Source: Neobacillus muris
GTDB taxonomy: Bacteria; Bacillota; Bacilli; Bacillales; Cytobacillaceae
Assembly (NCBI RefSeq): GCF_943193175.1
Contig: NZ_CALPDF010000009.1
Span: 1 to 64,000 of the forward strand
Reading direction: 5' to 3'
Length of the DNA stretch: 64,000 nt
A program made the translations under genes and the position numbers. Position 1 is the first letter of the stretch. Every line of letters begins with the position of its first letter. Below the pieces are notes generated by a model that worked only from the letters and a program-made list of their open reading frames with translations, had not been told where the DNA came from and made no database searches. Below are positions 35,549-45,307 of the stretch, in pieces.

Positions 35549-36541
35549 TTAATCTCCATAAACATAGTTTAAGGCATGCTCTGGTTCTGCATATGGAGCA
35601 TTCTCCGCGTAATCTGTAGCCTCATTGACAATCTTCATTACCCTGTCATTTATTTGTGATTCCAGATTGTCATCCATCACACCCGTTTCTTTCAGATAGG
35701 CACCGAATGTAATAATTGGGTCTAATGTTTTAGCTTCAGCCACCTCATCTGGTGCCCTGTAGGAGCGGTCATCATCATCTGAAGAATGCGGGGTCAACCG
35801 ATACGATACCGTTTCAATTAAGGACGGGCCTTCCCCCCTCCGGCCACGGCCGGCAGCTTCTTTTACTGCTTGATAAACCTCTAATGGATCATTCCCATCT
35901 ACCGTTACCCCGGGCATTCCATAACCAATGGCACGGTCGGAAACCTTTTCGCAGGCTAACTGCTTTTCAACCGGAACCGAAATCGCATACTTGTTATTCT
36001 CACACATGAAAATCACCGGCAGCTTATGAACGCCTGCAAAGTTGGCCCCTTCATGAAAATCCCCTTGATTGGAGGAACCTTCCCCAAAGGTTACGAATGA
36101 AACAAAATCCTTTTTTTCCATTTTCCCCGCCAGTGCAATACCGACTGCATGCGGCACCTGTGTTGTCACAGGAGAAGAACCAGTAACGATCCGATTCTTT
36201 TTTTGGCCAAAGTGGCCAGGCATTTGCCTGCCGCCTGAATTAGGGTCTTCTGCCTTTGCAAAGGCGGAGAGCATAATATCCTTAGCGGTCATTCCAAAGG
36301 TTAATACGACTCCCATATCACGATAATATGGAAGCACATAATCCTTATTGCGATCCAAAGCAAAAGCGGCGCCGACTTGGGCAGCTTCCTGCCCTTGACA
36401 TGAGATCACAAACGGAATTTTTCCAGCGCGGTTCAACAGCCACATCCGTTCATCAATGCGCCGGGCCAAAAGCATCGTTTCATACATTTCCAATACTGTA
36501 TCATCATTTAAGCCTAATGCTTCATGACGCTTGTTAACCAT
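35549..36541 (-). CDS. bkdAA: Branched-chain alpha-keto acid dehydrogenase E1 alpha
   Basis: A 330-aa alpha subunit of E1. The thiamine-diphosphate motif starts at FGEGSSNQGDFHEGANFA (about residue 152), and the phosphorylation-loop region YRLTPHSSDDDDRSYR near residue 250 is typical of BKD rather than pyruvate E1. The start codon ATG 36541 follows GGAGG by 9 bases. It lies between lpdV and bkdAB. Confidence 0.95.
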   Translation of the reverse strand: MVNKRHEALGLNDDTVLEMYETMLLARRIDERMWLLNRAGKIPFVISCQGQEAAQVGAAFALDRNKDYVLPYYRDMGVVLTFGMTAKDIMLSAFAKAEDPNSGGRQMPGHFGQKKNRIVTGSSPVTTQVPHAVGIALAGKMEKKDFVSFVTFGEGSSNQGDFHEGANFAGVHKLPVIFMCENNKYAISVPVEKQLACEKVSDRAIGYGMPGVTVDGNDPLEVYQAVKEAAGRGRRGEGPSLIETVSYRLTPHSSDDDDRSYRAPDEVAEAKTLDPIITFGAYLKETGVMDDNLESQINDRVMKIVNEATDYAENAPYAEPEHALNYVYGD

Positions 36542-36578
36542 CCATGTTTACCTCCCATTTGTCCAAATCATTCAATAC

Positions 36579-38000
36579 TCATCCGTGCAAGGCTCTGCCA
36601 TCGACTGCCAGCGCAGCCTCCCCGATAGCCTCAGATAGAGTAGGATGCGGGTGAATCGTATGGGCAATTTCCCATGGAACCGCATCTAAAACCATCGCCA
36701 AACCCGCTTCAGAAATCATGTCAGTGACATGCGGACCGATCATGTGTACCCCAAGAATATCATCGGTCACTGTGTCGGCAACAATTTTCACAAATCCATC
36801 AGCCTCTCCAAATACAAGGGCTTTGCCAACTGCACGAAAAGAAAATTTTCCGACCTTTACTTTATGCCCCTTTTGAACGGCCTGTTCTTCTGTCAAGCCT
36901 ACGCTTGCGGCCTCGGGATTACTATAAATGCACTTAGAAACCAAATCGTAATCAAGGGGAGAGGGTTTGTTTTCGGACATATGCTCTACAGCGATAATTC
37001 CTTCATGGGAAGCGACATGGGCCAGCTGCAATCCCCCAATGACATCCCCAATGGCATAGATATGGGATTCTTTTGTTTGATAATATAGATTGGTGACAAT
37101 ATGGCCTCTATCAACCTGTATGTCCGTATTTTCCAAGCCCAATCCTTCTATATTTGCTTGCCTCCCTACCGATACAAGCAGCCGCTCGGCTATAAATTCT
37201 CGATTGGCACCGTTCACTTCCGCTAAAATGGATACTTCGCCATCTTTACTGAGTGTTTCTGGCAGGACTTTTGCCTTTGTTATAATTTTTATCCCCTTTT
37301 TCTTCATCAGCCGCTGCATTTCCTTTGAAACTTCCTTGTCCTCAGTCGGTATGATGCGGTCCTCATATTCCAGCACTGTAACCTCGGCCCCAAAATCGGA
37401 GAGCATAGATGCCCACTCGATTCCAATTACTCCGCCGCCCACGATGATAACCGATTTTGGTATCGCCGTTAGCTCCAACGCTTCATCAGAGGTCAGGACA
37501 TACTCGCCATCAATTTCCAAACCAGGAAGCGGCCTTGGTCTCGATCCAGTAGCAATAATCACGTTCTTGGGGATCAGCATCTCATTTTCTGCCCCACTGT
37601 TCATTTCAACAGAAATGGTTCCGGGCAGCGGAGAAAAAATCGATGGTCCGAGAATTCGGCCTATCCCTTGATAAACATCAATTTTCCCCTTTTTCATTAA
37701 TTGTTCAACTCCGCGATGGAGTGTGTCAACGATTTTCATTTTCCGTTCTTGAACCTTTGCGAAGTTAACGGTGACGTCATTGGCAAAGACCCCATACTCT
37801 TCACTATTCTTTGCAGTTTTATAAATTTCAGCACTTCGCAGCAGTGCCTTACTTGGTATACAGCCTTTATGGAGGCAGGTGCCTCCGAGTTTCCCCTTTT
37901 CAACGATCGCTGTCTTTAACCCAAGCTGTGAGGCGCGGATGGCAGCGACGTAACCGCCAGTGCCACCGCCAAGAATGACTAAATCATACTCTTGTGCCAC
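36579..38000 (-). CDS. lpdV: Dihydrolipoyl dehydrogenase of the BKD complex (E3)
   Basis: A 473-aa FAD disulfide oxidoreductase that re-oxidises E2 dihydrolipoamide with NAD. It has the FAD motif GGGTGGYVAA (residues 11-20), the redox CysCys pair in GGTCLHKGCIPSK (40-52), the NAD motif GGGVIGIEWAS (about 190) and the C-terminal HIHPHPTLSEA with the catalytic histidine. It starts at GTG 38000. In B. subtilis buk lies between bcd and lpdV; here they are 113 bases apart with nothing between. Confidence 0.95.
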   Translation of the reverse strand: MAQEYDLVILGGGTGGYVAAIRASQLGLKTAIVEKGKLGGTCLHKGCIPSKALLRSAEIYKTAKNSEEYGVFANDVTVNFAKVQERKMKIVDTLHRGVEQLMKKGKIDVYQGIGRILGPSIFSPLPGTISVEMNSGAENEMLIPKNVIIATGSRPRPLPGLEIDGEYVLTSDEALELTAIPKSVIIVGGGVIGIEWASMLSDFGAEVTVLEYEDRIIPTEDKEVSKEMQRLMKKKGIKIITKAKVLPETLSKDGEVSILAEVNGANREFIAERLLVSVGRQANIEGLGLENTDIQVDRGHIVTNLYYQTKESHIYAIGDVIGGLQLAHVASHEGIIAVEHMSENKPSPLDYDLVSKCIYSNPEAASVGLTEEQAVQKGHKVKVGKFSFRAVGKALVFGEADGFVKIVADTVTDDILGVHMIGPHVTDMISEAGLAMVLDAVPWEIAHTIHPHPTLSEAIGEAALAVDGRALHG

Positions 38001-38113
38001 AACTTTTCCTCCCTAAGATTCCGCCTTTTTACAGGTATACAATGTCATGGATAACCCTTTATAGTTCCCTATTATTCCCAAAAACATATCGATCCATAAT
38101 TTGGGGATGTAAG

Positions 38114-39217
38114 TTACCTGGTCCTTCTTCTGCTTAAAATATGATGGCCATTTTGCAGAAATTGGCTTCTCGAATTGCGTACCTTTTCAATCCTTTCCTC
38201 TGCGAGCCGATCCGCCGCCAAATAGGTCGGTATACCATCACGCTTGGAAATTTCAATCACTTTTTCAATACTGTTGTAAATCTGTTCGACTTTTTTCATT
38301 GCCCTGTCATGATTATAACCGTAAAGCTCATCTGCCACATTAATGACACCGCCAGCATTAATCACATAATCAGGAGCATATACGATCCCCATCTCATGGA
38401 TCATATCCCCATGGCTTGAATCCTTTAATTGGTTATTAGCAGAGCCGGCAATGACTTTAGCCTTTAACAACGGAATGGTTTGATCGTTGATGGTTGCTCC
38501 CAGCGCACATGGAGCATAAATATCGCATTCCACCCCATAAATATCATTTGGATCGGCCGCTGCTGCACCAAACTCCTCAACAGCGCGATTTACGGCCTCT
38601 TTATTAATATCGGTTACAATGAGCTGGGCACCTTCTTCATGTAAGTAGCGGCAAAGCGTGTAGGCGACATTGCCAACGCCCTGAACCGCTACCACTTTTC
38701 CCTCAAGAGAATCACTGCCAAACGCTTCCTTGGCCGCAGCTTTCATTCCCCTATACACACCATAAGCCGTAACAGGCGAAGGATTGCCAGATGATCCGAA
38801 GGCTGGCGATATGCCTGTTACATAATCAGTCTCTTCATGAATGAGATCCATATCAGCAACGGTTGTTCCCACATCTTCGGCTGTGATATACCTTCCATTT
38901 AGGCCTTGGATATACCTTCCAAACGCCCGAAACAATTCTTCGCTTTTATCCTTCCTAGGGTCTCCGATGATCACAGTCTTTCCGCCGCCAAGATTTAATC
39001 CAGCTGCTGCGTTTTTATAGGTCATTCCTCGTGCCAGCCTTAGCGCATCTTCTATCGCAGCCTCTTCTGAAGCATACGTCCACATCCGGGTTCCTCCTAA
39101 TGCAGGTCCAAGTGTAGTATCGTGTATCGCAATAATGGCTTTTAAACCAGAAGGTTGATCTTGACAAAAAACAAGCTGCTCATAATCATATTTTTCTAGA
39201 TAGTTAAAAATCTCCAT
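38114..39217 (-). CDS. bcd: Leucine (branched-chain amino acid) dehydrogenase
   Basis: A 367-aa NAD-dependent dehydrogenase that deaminates Leu, Ile and Val to keto acids for the BKD complex. The catalytic GGGKTVI segment (lysine at about residue 80) and the coenzyme motif VQGVGNVAY (about 180) are present. I chose ATG 39217 ([14 protein letters not shown]), which has GGAGG upstream and the family's usual opening; the longer frame has no support. First gene of the sigma-54-controlled operon. Confidence 0.95.
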   Translation of the reverse strand: MEIFNYLEKYDYEQLVFCQDQPSGLKAIIAIHDTTLGPALGGTRMWTYASEEAAIEDALRLARGMTYKNAAAGLNLGGGKTVIIGDPRKDKSEELFRAFGRYIQGLNGRYITAEDVGTTVADMDLIHEETDYVTGISPAFGSSGNPSPVTAYGVYRGMKAAAKEAFGSDSLEGKVVAVQGVGNVAYTLCRYLHEEGAQLIVTDINKEAVNRAVEEFGAAAADPNDIYGVECDIYAPCALGATINDQTIPLLKAKVIAGSANNQLKDSSHGDMIHEMGIVYAPDYVINAGGVINVADELYGYNHDRAMKKVEQIYNSIEKVIEISKRDGIPTYLAADRLAEERIEKVRNSRSQFLQNGHHILSRRRTR

Positions 39218-39329
39218 TATTATTGTTTCCTCCTTAAAATTGAGAAAAAAAATATCGGCCTTCACGTTAGATGGTCTATTTGTTTCCAGAATTCCATTTT
39301 TCTTTTAAAACCACTCCGATAAAGTAATA

Positions 39330-39345
39330 TGCAAATTTCGTGCCA
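39330..39345 (-). promoter_or_regulatory. Sigma-54 (SigL) promoter of the bkd operon
   Basis: Minus-strand TGGCAC-GAAAT-TTGCA fits the -24/-12 consensus TGGCAC-N5-TTGCW at every position. The activator gene bkdR lies upstream and its sigma-54 domain completes the match. Confidence 0.92.
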
Positions 39346-39358
39346 TGTTACATTTCTT

Positions 39359-39373
39359 TGTAAACGCTTTACA
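39359..39373. promoter_or_regulatory. TGTAAA/TTTACA dyad, cre-like
   Basis: TGTAAA-CGC-TTTACA is a perfect 6-bp dyad 14 bp upstream of the -24 element. It resembles a cre site with one extra base, so CcpA binding is uncertain. Confidence 0.4.
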
Positions 39374-39405
39374 ATCGGAGATAAAGTCTGCAATGTTTTT
39401 CTCAC

Positions 39406-39423
39406 CATGCAAATTATTGCATG
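39406..39423. promoter_or_regulatory. Candidate BkdR upstream activating sequence
   Basis: CATGCAA-ATTA-TTGCATG, perfect 7-bp arms, overlaps the bkdR stop codon and lies about 60 bp upstream of the sigma-54 promoter, a normal distance for an activator site. Confidence 0.55.
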
Positions 39424-41486
39424 CTATTATTTTCAAGTTTATATTTTTCAAGCTTATAATATAAATTACGCACCGAAAGACCCAATGTTTTAGCCGTTAA
39501 GGTTTTATTTCCATTGAAACGCAATAGGGCCTGAGATATAATTTTTGCCTCATACTCTTCGACCATTTTCGATAAAGGCTGGCCGAAAATGGATGCAATG
39601 TTGTCATCGACAGCTGAATCATTCACCTGTTTACGATTGATTAATTCGGGCAAATGATGAACTTCAATAATTGTTTCCGCATAATGCATAAAAATAATCG
39701 CCCGGCCAAGAATATTTTCCAATTCTCTAACATTGCCCGGCCAATCATAGCGCATAAGCTGGTTTAGTGCAGACTGGGAAATTCCTTCTACATTCCGGCC
39801 ATAGTCACGATTAAGCTTCGTTATTAGCCTTTCACATAATGACGGAATTTCTTCCTTTCTTTTCCGTAATGGAGGAATATGTATGGGCATTCGATTTAAC
39901 CGATAATACAAGTCTTCCCGAAACGTACCTTTAGCAATCCCCCTTTCCAGATTGACATTCGTGGCTGCTATGACCCGAACGTTAATGGAGAGAGGCTTTG
40001 TGCCTCCTACACGGATAATTTCATTTTCTTGAAGCACCCTGAGCAGTTTGGCTTGAGTATTGGCAGATAGTTCACCAATTTCGTCTAAAAATATGCTTCC
40101 ATTGTTAGCTTCTTCAAATAGGCCTCTTTTTCCGCCCCTGACAGCTCCTGAAAATGCCCCTTCCTCATAGCCAAATAATTCACTTTCCAATAAAGAGGCA
40201 GAAAGGGCAGCACAATTGACCCGAATGAATTTGTTATATTTTCGGTCACTCGCATTATGTATGGCATGGGCAAATAATTCCTTCCCTGTACCAGATTCCC
40301 CCCTAAGGAGGACCGTTGCCGGGGTTTTAGCCCCCAATTTGGCCTGCTCAATTGCAAGCATCATTTCGTCTGATGTTCCAATTATATCCTCAAAGGTGTA
40401 TTTTGCCTCTAATGTCCGAATCAGCTGTCTGGCTCGATTTAATTCTCTGCTGAGCGATTTCATTTCAGACATATCGTGAATAACGCCAACACTCCCCTTT
40501 AAATTTCCATTTACAATGATAGGTGCCACGTTGACAATGACTTCCCGCTTACTCGGCCCGACTCTCATCGGAACCCCCCTGACCGCTTTTCTAGTTTGCA
40601 GGACCCTCATATGCATGCTTTCGCCTTCTGAAATATCAGCAGTAGCCGGCTGGCCGATGACTTGTTCCTCAGTAAGTCCGGTAATTCTCGTATAGGCGGG
40701 ATTAATAAGAATTCCCCGCCCGAATTCATCCACAACTGAAATGGCATCATCGCTTGATTGAATGATTGCCTGCAGCATGGTTTGAATTTCTTTTAAATCG
40801 GTTATTTCCTCCGCAAGTTTCACAACCTCTGTGATATCCTTAAATACAGCCAGGGCTCCAATCAATGTTCCATTTTCCTCTATAATTGGAATCCTTGTCG
40901 TTATGACTTTTCTCCCATTGCCCAGCATCATTTCTTGATTCGTTTCGACCCGTTTCGTTTTTAGGATCAGCGGCAGACGGGATTTTGGAATCACTTCGGC
41001 TACATATCTTCCAAGGGCATCCTCTCGCTTTACCCCCATCATTTCTTCGGCACGCCTATTAAATAAAATGACGGACCCTTGGCTGTCAATACCAACCATC
41101 CCATCATTGGTGGCGTTAAAAATTAATTCCTGCAGATAGGATTCATATTGATGCTTATGGATCAGCTCTTCCTTTTGCTCCATTAGCTTTGAAACGAGAA
41201 AAGCAACACTGCCAGGAATTAATACCGTTTGTTTCGGCTTAGATTTCCGTAAACTTTGAAAAACATCCTCATTTCCAGTTACTTCAATCACAATGTCAAT
41301 ATGATCAGTCAAAAAAGGAGCCCAATCTGCCCCAGTTGGAATTCCTTCCTTTGCCGCAAGAATAATGCCGGGAGCACTTTGATTGCGGTCAATGACGGCT
41401 TTTACCTTTAATACTTCGGATTCTTTTAATATCTTTAGGACGGCCGTTCCGCCTTTTCCCGCTCCAACAATCATAACGTTCTGCAT
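39414..41486 (-). CDS. bkdR: Sigma-54-dependent activator BkdR
   Basis: A 690-aa enhancer-binding protein. An N-terminal nucleotide-binding-like region ([14 protein letters not shown], residues 6-19) is followed by two PAS-type sensor domains (about 110-225 and 240-345), the AAA+ domain with Walker A GESGTGKE (about 395), the sigma-54 contact loop as GAFSGA (usual GAFTGA) and Walker B IFLDEIGE, and a Fis-type HTH at the C-terminus ([17 protein letters not shown]). It activates bkd in response to branched-chain metabolites in B. subtilis. Confidence 0.93.
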   Translation of the reverse strand: MQNVMIVGAGKGGTAVLKILKESEVLKVKAVIDRNQSAPGIILAAKEGIPTGADWAPFLTDHIDIVIEVTGNEDVFQSLRKSKPKQTVLIPGSVAFLVSKLMEQKEELIHKHQYESYLQELIFNATNDGMVGIDSQGSVILFNRRAEEMMGVKREDALGRYVAEVIPKSRLPLILKTKRVETNQEMMLGNGRKVITTRIPIIEENGTLIGALAVFKDITEVVKLAEEITDLKEIQTMLQAIIQSSDDAISVVDEFGRGILINPAYTRITGLTEEQVIGQPATADISEGESMHMRVLQTRKAVRGVPMRVGPSKREVIVNVAPIIVNGNLKGSVGVIHDMSEMKSLSRELNRARQLIRTLEAKYTFEDIIGTSDEMMLAIEQAKLGAKTPATVLLRGESGTGKELFAHAIHNASDRKYNKFIRVNCAALSASLLESELFGYEEGAFSGAVRGGKRGLFEEANNGSIFLDEIGELSANTQAKLLRVLQENEIIRVGGTKPLSINVRVIAATNVNLERGIAKGTFREDLYYRLNRMPIHIPPLRKRKEEIPSLCERLITKLNRDYGRNVEGISQSALNQLMRYDWPGNVRELENILGRAIIFMHYAETIIEVHHLPELINRKQVNDSAVDDNIASIFGQPLSKMVEEYEAKIISQALLRFNGNKTLTAKTLGLSVRNLYYKLEKYKLENNSMQ

Positions 41487-41589
41487 GTTCCCATCCCTTT
41501 CTTAACGGTGGATCGAGAAAATTTTTTCAACCATGTGGGAAATATATGAAATCTTTTTCATACTTTCATTTTAAATTGAATAAGTTATC

Positions 41590-41617
41590 TTGACAAATGG
41601 CAACCATATACTATTAT
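41590..41617 (+). promoter_or_regulatory. Probable yqzF promoter
   Basis: TTGACA (41590-41595), 16-bp spacer, TATTAT (41612-41617), 37 bases before the yqzF start. Confidence 0.6.
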
Positions 41618-41654
41618 TTTTGTAAGGGAAAAGAATGGTGGAAGGAACTTAAAA

Positions 41655-41894
41655 ATGAAGCGAATTATAGCTCTATTGATTTTAGTGTTTCCGGGAATAC
41701 TTGCGGTTTGGGGAATAAAATTAATGCGGGATATGACCTTTGGCATTTTAGATGAACCCTTTCCTTTCTATTGGCTTCAATTTTTGGCTGGACTTATCTT
41801 ATGCGTTGGCGGTATTGGTTTTATTGCAGGTTTTATTTTGCACCGTGACCGAAAACGAAATAAAGTTCAAACTAAATTCAAGAAATCCAATTAA
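41655..41894 (+). CDS. yqzF: YqzF, DUF2627 membrane protein
   Basis: A 79-aa protein with two membrane helices (residues 4-22 and about 40-63) and a basic C-terminal tail (HRDRKRNKVQTKFKKSN). The opening MKRIIALLILVFPGILAVWGIKLMRD is typical of the DUF2627 family (YqzF). It is divergent from bkdR and convergent with yqiK, sharing a terminator with the latter. No function is known. Confidence 0.8.
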   Translation: MKRIIALLILVFPGILAVWGIKLMRDMTFGILDEPFPFYWLQFLAGLILCVGGIGFIAGFILHRDRKRNKVQTKFKKSN

Positions 41895-41903
41895 AGCAAG
41901 ACA

Positions 41904-41938
41904 CAAAAAAGATGACTCAATTATGGGTCATCCTTTTT
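41904..41938. terminator. Bidirectional terminator, yqzF / yqiK
   Basis: AAAAAGATGACTCA and TGGGTCATCCTTTTT arms (two mismatches) between convergent genes, including the yqiK stop codon. Confidence 0.75.
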
Positions 41939-42653
41939 GATAAAGTTTTCTAAGGTTTAACGCCTTGACAGGGTCATCGGTAATGATGGCAGTACAGTCT
42001 ATTTGAAAGAAACGCCTCATATGGGCATCTTTATTGACTGTATATGGACGGACGGCGATTCCATTTTCCATCGTTGTTTTGATAATTTCATCAGGCAGCG
42101 TCGAATGTCTTGGATGAATCCCTTTCGCCCGAATGGATTGCGAATAAACCCATGGCATATAGATGCTCTCAATAAACAGAGGCGCTGTTTGAATTTCTGG
42201 CGCGATTCGATAGCTATAAACAATACTGTAATGGTTAAAGGAGGAAAAGATAATCCTGTTTGATAAATTGTATTTTTGGACAAGATTGACGACCTTATCT
42301 TCCATGCCTTCATACGGAATTAATCCATTTTTGAATTCAATATTACAGATCAGCTTATTTGTCTTCAGCCATTCAAGCACTTCTTCCAGGGCGGGAATTG
42401 GTTCTTTTCTTATCCCTTTTTTATTGGCATTCAGTTTCCTGATATCTTTAAACAAAAAATCTTTAACAAATCCGTTGCCGCTGGTCGTCCGGTCGACCTT
42501 TTCGTCATGGATGACAACCACTTCTCCATCCTTTGATAATTGGACATCCAATTCAATCCCATCTGCCCCTGCCTTCTCTGCAGCTATAAAGGAGCCCATT
42601 GTATTTTCTGCAAAAGAGGCGGAATATCCCCGGTGTGCAAATATCTGTGTCAT
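41928..42653 (-). CDS. yqiK: Glycerophosphodiester phosphodiesterase (YqiK)
   Basis: A 241-aa GDPD-family TIM barrel that hydrolyses glycerophosphodiesters to glycerol-3-phosphate and an alcohol. The signature AHRGYSASFAENTMGSF is at residues 5-21 (His6, Arg7, Glu16), followed by GIELDVQLSKDGEVVVIHDEKVDRTT with the metal ligands (Glu, Asp) and second catalytic histidine. It lacks a signal peptide, so it is cytoplasmic. It is monocistronic, downstream of spo0A. Confidence 0.9.
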   Translation of the reverse strand: MTQIFAHRGYSASFAENTMGSFIAAEKAGADGIELDVQLSKDGEVVVIHDEKVDRTTSGNGFVKDFLFKDIRKLNANKKGIRKEPIPALEEVLEWLKTNKLICNIEFKNGLIPYEGMEDKVVNLVQKYNLSNRIIFSSFNHYSIVYSYRIAPEIQTAPLFIESIYMPWVYSQSIRAKGIHPRHSTLPDEIIKTTMENGIAVRPYTVNKDAHMRRFFQIDCTAIITDDPVKALNLRKLYQKG

Positions 42654-42803
42654 CTACTCACATCCTAACTATCAATATGCAGTCTGCAAAATATCTTCCA
42701 AGACCAGCTTATGCAAGTTCTGTGAGTTTTCCCCTATTTTCCCAAAAGATTGATAAAAATGCCTCAAGGAACGGGGGTTTTTACGATTGCACAGTTATAA
42801 AAA

Positions 42804-43598
42804 TTAAGATGCCTTATGCTCAAGGCGCAGTTTATCCGCAACCATGGCAATGAATTCAGAGTTTGTCGGTTTTGCTTTTGACATGCTGACTGTATAGCCA
42901 AATAAAGACGAGATGGAGTCAATATTGCCGCGGCTCCACGCAACTTCAATCGCATGGCGGATGGCCCGTTCCACTCGGCTGGCTGTTGTATTATATTTTT
43001 TTGCAATATCAGGATACAGCACCTTGGTAATCGAACCTAATAATTCAATATCATTGTAAACCATAGCAATGGCTTCACGAAGATATAAATACCCTTTAAT
43101 ATGGGCCGGAACACCAATTTCATGGATAATGCTGGTGATGGAAGCATCCAAGTTTTTCGGCTTCGCCTCTGCTTGGGGCCGGTAGCTGCCTGCCGCTGCC
43201 TTTCTAGCAGAAACTGTTGTTCTGCTGCCGCTCACTTGGCGAATATGGCTGCCTAAGTTCTCCATATCAAATGGTTTTAAAATAAAATAAGATGCCCCAA
43301 GTTCAACTGCCTTCTTTGTCACATCTTCCTGGCCAAAGGCCGTCAGCATAATGACATTCGGCAGGACTCCCTTTTTCAATTCACGAAGCCGTTCCAGAAC
43401 AGCCAGTCCGTCAAGGTGAGGCATTATAATATCCAGCACGAGAACATCAGGATCGGTTGAGCTTAAAATATCTAAACATTCCTGGCCATTATGGGCGACT
43501 CCGACAACTTCCATATCTTCCTGGGATGATATATAATCCTCTAATAATTCAACAAGTTCTCTATTGTCATCAACGACACAGACTTTTATTTTTTTCAA
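42804..43598 (-). CDS. spo0A: Sporulation master regulator Spo0A
   Basis: A 264-aa response regulator that starts sporulation when phosphorylated through the phosphorelay. The receiver domain has the acidic pocket Asp10-Asp11, phosphoacceptor Asp56 in VLDIIMPH, and the conserved Lys in ILKPFD near residue 108. The C-terminal DNA-binding domain contains [18 protein letters not shown], the recognition helix of the Spo0A family. It starts at TTG 43598 after GAGGAGG. A SigH promoter and 0A boxes lie upstream. Confidence 0.98.
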   Translation of the reverse strand: MKKIKVCVVDDNRELVELLEDYISSQEDMEVVGVAHNGQECLDILSSTDPDVLVLDIIMPHLDGLAVLERLRELKKGVLPNVIMLTAFGQEDVTKKAVELGASYFILKPFDMENLGSHIRQVSGSRTTVSARKAAAGSYRPQAEAKPKNLDASITSIIHEIGVPAHIKGYLYLREAIAMVYNDIELLGSITKVLYPDIAKKYNTTASRVERAIRHAIEVAWSRGNIDSISSLFGYTVSMSKAKPTNSEFIAMVADKLRLEHKAS

Positions 43599-43670
43599 CT
43601 TGGTTCCTCCTCAATGCGAATACCATCTATTTTTTATTTAACATAATCATCTAACTCTATTCTAAATTAG

Positions 43671-43699
43671 AAATTCGACAATGCAACAAAAATTCCTCT
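43671..43699 (-). promoter_or_regulatory. SigH promoter (Ps) of spo0A
   Basis: Minus-strand AGAGGAATT (43691-43699) and GTCGAATTT (43671-43679), 11 bases apart, fit the SigH elements RnAGGAwww and RnnGAAT. The -10 overlaps a 0A box. Confidence 0.85.
43674..43680 (-). promoter_or_regulatory. 0A box at the spo0A promoter
   Basis: TGTCGAA on the minus strand, a perfect 0A box inside the SigH promoter; Spo0A-P is expected to act here on its own gene. Confidence 0.75.
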
Positions 43700-43762
43700 C
43701 ATTTTTTTAATATTTCATAAAATAGTGATAAAATCTTATCTTTTCTTAGTTTTTCTCGTTTT

Positions 43763-43769
43763 TTCGACT
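43763..43769 (-). promoter_or_regulatory. Degenerate 0A box
   Basis: Minus-strand AGTCGAA matches TGTCGAA at 6 of 7 positions, about 65 bp upstream of the SigH -35. Confidence 0.4.
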
Positions 43770-43803
43770 TGAAACGATATTTATCCGATGATTATCTTCT
43801 TTT

Positions 43804-43810
43804 TGTCGAA
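43804..43810 (+). promoter_or_regulatory. Upstream 0A box
   Basis: A perfect TGTCGAA on the plus strand, about 105 bp upstream of the SigH -35 element. Confidence 0.6.
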
Positions 43811-43830
43811 AAATCTCCATTTAAAAAAGA

Positions 43831-43860
43831 AGCAAAATAGGAATTTTTACCTATTTTGCT
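43831..43860 (-). terminator. Terminator after spoIVB
   Basis: AGCAAAATAGG and CCTATTTTGCT arms, 11 bp, followed on the minus strand by TTCTTTTTT. Confidence 0.85.
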
Positions 43861-43866
43861 CCGGAG

Positions 43867-45153
43867 TTAACTTGCTTTTTCTTTAGGCATTTCATATATG
43901 TTAATTCCCGCTTCATTTAACATCCATTCGATATGGACTCCATAACCAGAGGTTGGATCATTTACAAAGACATGTGTCACAGCCCCCACCAGTTTTCCGT
44001 CCTGAATAATCGGGCTTCCACTCATTCCCTGTACAATCCCTCCTGTTTTTTCAAGGAGCTTCGGATCCGTTACCTTGATAACCATGCCTTTAGTCGCTGG
44101 AAATTTTTGCGGGATCGTGCTTACAATTTCAACGTTAAACTCTTCCACCTTGTCATTATCCACTACTGTCAATATTTTAGCTGGTCCTTCTTTAACCTGA
44201 TGGGATAATGCAATAGGAAGCGGCTTATCCATGACACCATTTTTTAATTCTTTGTTTAGTTCTCCAAAAATGCCAAATGGACTATTCTTTGTGATATTGC
44301 CCACTATTTCACGGTCCGAGGAAAAACGGGCTAATTTTTCTCCCGGGTCTCCATTACTCCCTTTTTCAATGGAAGTAACAGTCGAACGGACGATTTGTCC
44401 ATCTTCGACAACAATAGGTTTCCTCGTATCCATATCCGATATCACATGGCCTAATGCTCCATATTTCTTTGATTGCGGATGGATAAAAGTCATGGTTCCA
44501 ATACCCGCAGCTGAGTCCCTAATATACAAACCAAGCTTATAGGTATTTTCTCCTTTATCCTTTAATGGAGTTAATTTTGTGGTAAACTTTCCATTTTCCC
44601 TGCTTATTTCCATGTCAAGCGGCTTTCCGCTTTGTCCTGCTGTTTGAACATATGGTGCTACATCAGTCATTTTTTCTATTTTGTTTCCATTGATTTCCGT
44701 TATGATATCGCCAACTTTAATACCTGCCAATTCACCAGGGGACCTTTTTCCATCAGGAGTATTGACTAAATGGTGCCCCACAACTAAAACTCCAACGGTA
44801 TTTAATTTGACCCCAATTGACTGGCCTCCTGGTAGCACCCGAAAATCTTTGAGTACATTAACATCTACTTTTTTTATGGGGATTCCTGCATATTCTAACA
44901 GCATCTCATTCTTTCCTGGTTCTGATGCTGTTAAAGAAATGGATCGCTTTCCCTGATCAAGTGTGAGATTGTTTTGGGACTTGATATGAGCTGAAACCGG
45001 AGAAGCTTTGGAAAAATGTATATTTTCTCCTTCAAAAACGGTAACCGTTTTAGGGATACTTACATATTCACGCATAGGCTGAAAAAAAATAAGGCTGATT
45101 AATGAAACAAGGAGAATTCCACCAATAATTCTTCGCAATAGCTCTAACTTCAA
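43867..45153 (-). CDS. spoIVB: SpoIVB peptidase
   Basis: A 428-aa serine peptidase (family S55) made in the forespore and secreted into the intermembrane space, where it cleaves SpoIVFA and so triggers pro-SigK processing. It has an N-terminal membrane segment ([18 protein letters not shown]), a PDZ domain (about residues 110-185, [16 protein letters not shown]), and the catalytic domain with GALGHVISD and the nucleophile in [19 protein letters not shown]. Start choice is uncertain: TTG 45153 is 10 bases from GAGGAG, and GTG 45162 abuts it. It lies between recN and spo0A as in B. subtilis. Confidence 0.93.
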   Translation of the reverse strand: MKLELLRRIIGGILLVSLISLIFFQPMREYVSIPKTVTVFEGENIHFSKASPVSAHIKSQNNLTLDQGKRSISLTASEPGKNEMLLEYAGIPIKKVDVNVLKDFRVLPGGQSIGVKLNTVGVLVVGHHLVNTPDGKRSPGELAGIKVGDIITEINGNKIEKMTDVAPYVQTAGQSGKPLDMEISRENGKFTTKLTPLKDKGENTYKLGLYIRDSAAGIGTMTFIHPQSKKYGALGHVISDMDTRKPIVVEDGQIVRSTVTSIEKGSNGDPGEKLARFSSDREIVGNITKNSPFGIFGELNKELKNGVMDKPLPIALSHQVKEGPAKILTVVDNDKVEEFNVEIVSTIPQKFPATKGMVIKVTDPKLLEKTGGIVQGMSGSPIIQDGKLVGAVTHVFVNDPTSGYGVHIEWMLNEAGINIYEMPKEKAS

Positions 45154-45245
45154 TTTTTTCACTCTCCTCGCTTCTTTTGCAATATAAATGGCTACATCTT
45201 TAATTTTGCCTCCTTGACAATCATTTATAACTCGGTCCCAGATAA

Positions 45246-45272
45246 AAAAGCTACCCAAGTTGGATAGCTTTT
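45246..45272 (-). terminator. Terminator after recN
   Basis: AAAAGCTACC and GGATAGCTTTT arms (one mismatch) with a following T-run on the minus strand. Confidence 0.7.
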
Positions 45273-45307
45273 CATCTTTTTATAAAATTAACATGTTTTT
45301 TGAAATA

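Noticed and set aside
37090..37671. 193-codon plus-strand frame inside lpdV
   Set aside because: It is the opposite-strand shadow of a fully conserved enzyme, and its Ser-rich composition is a reading-frame effect.
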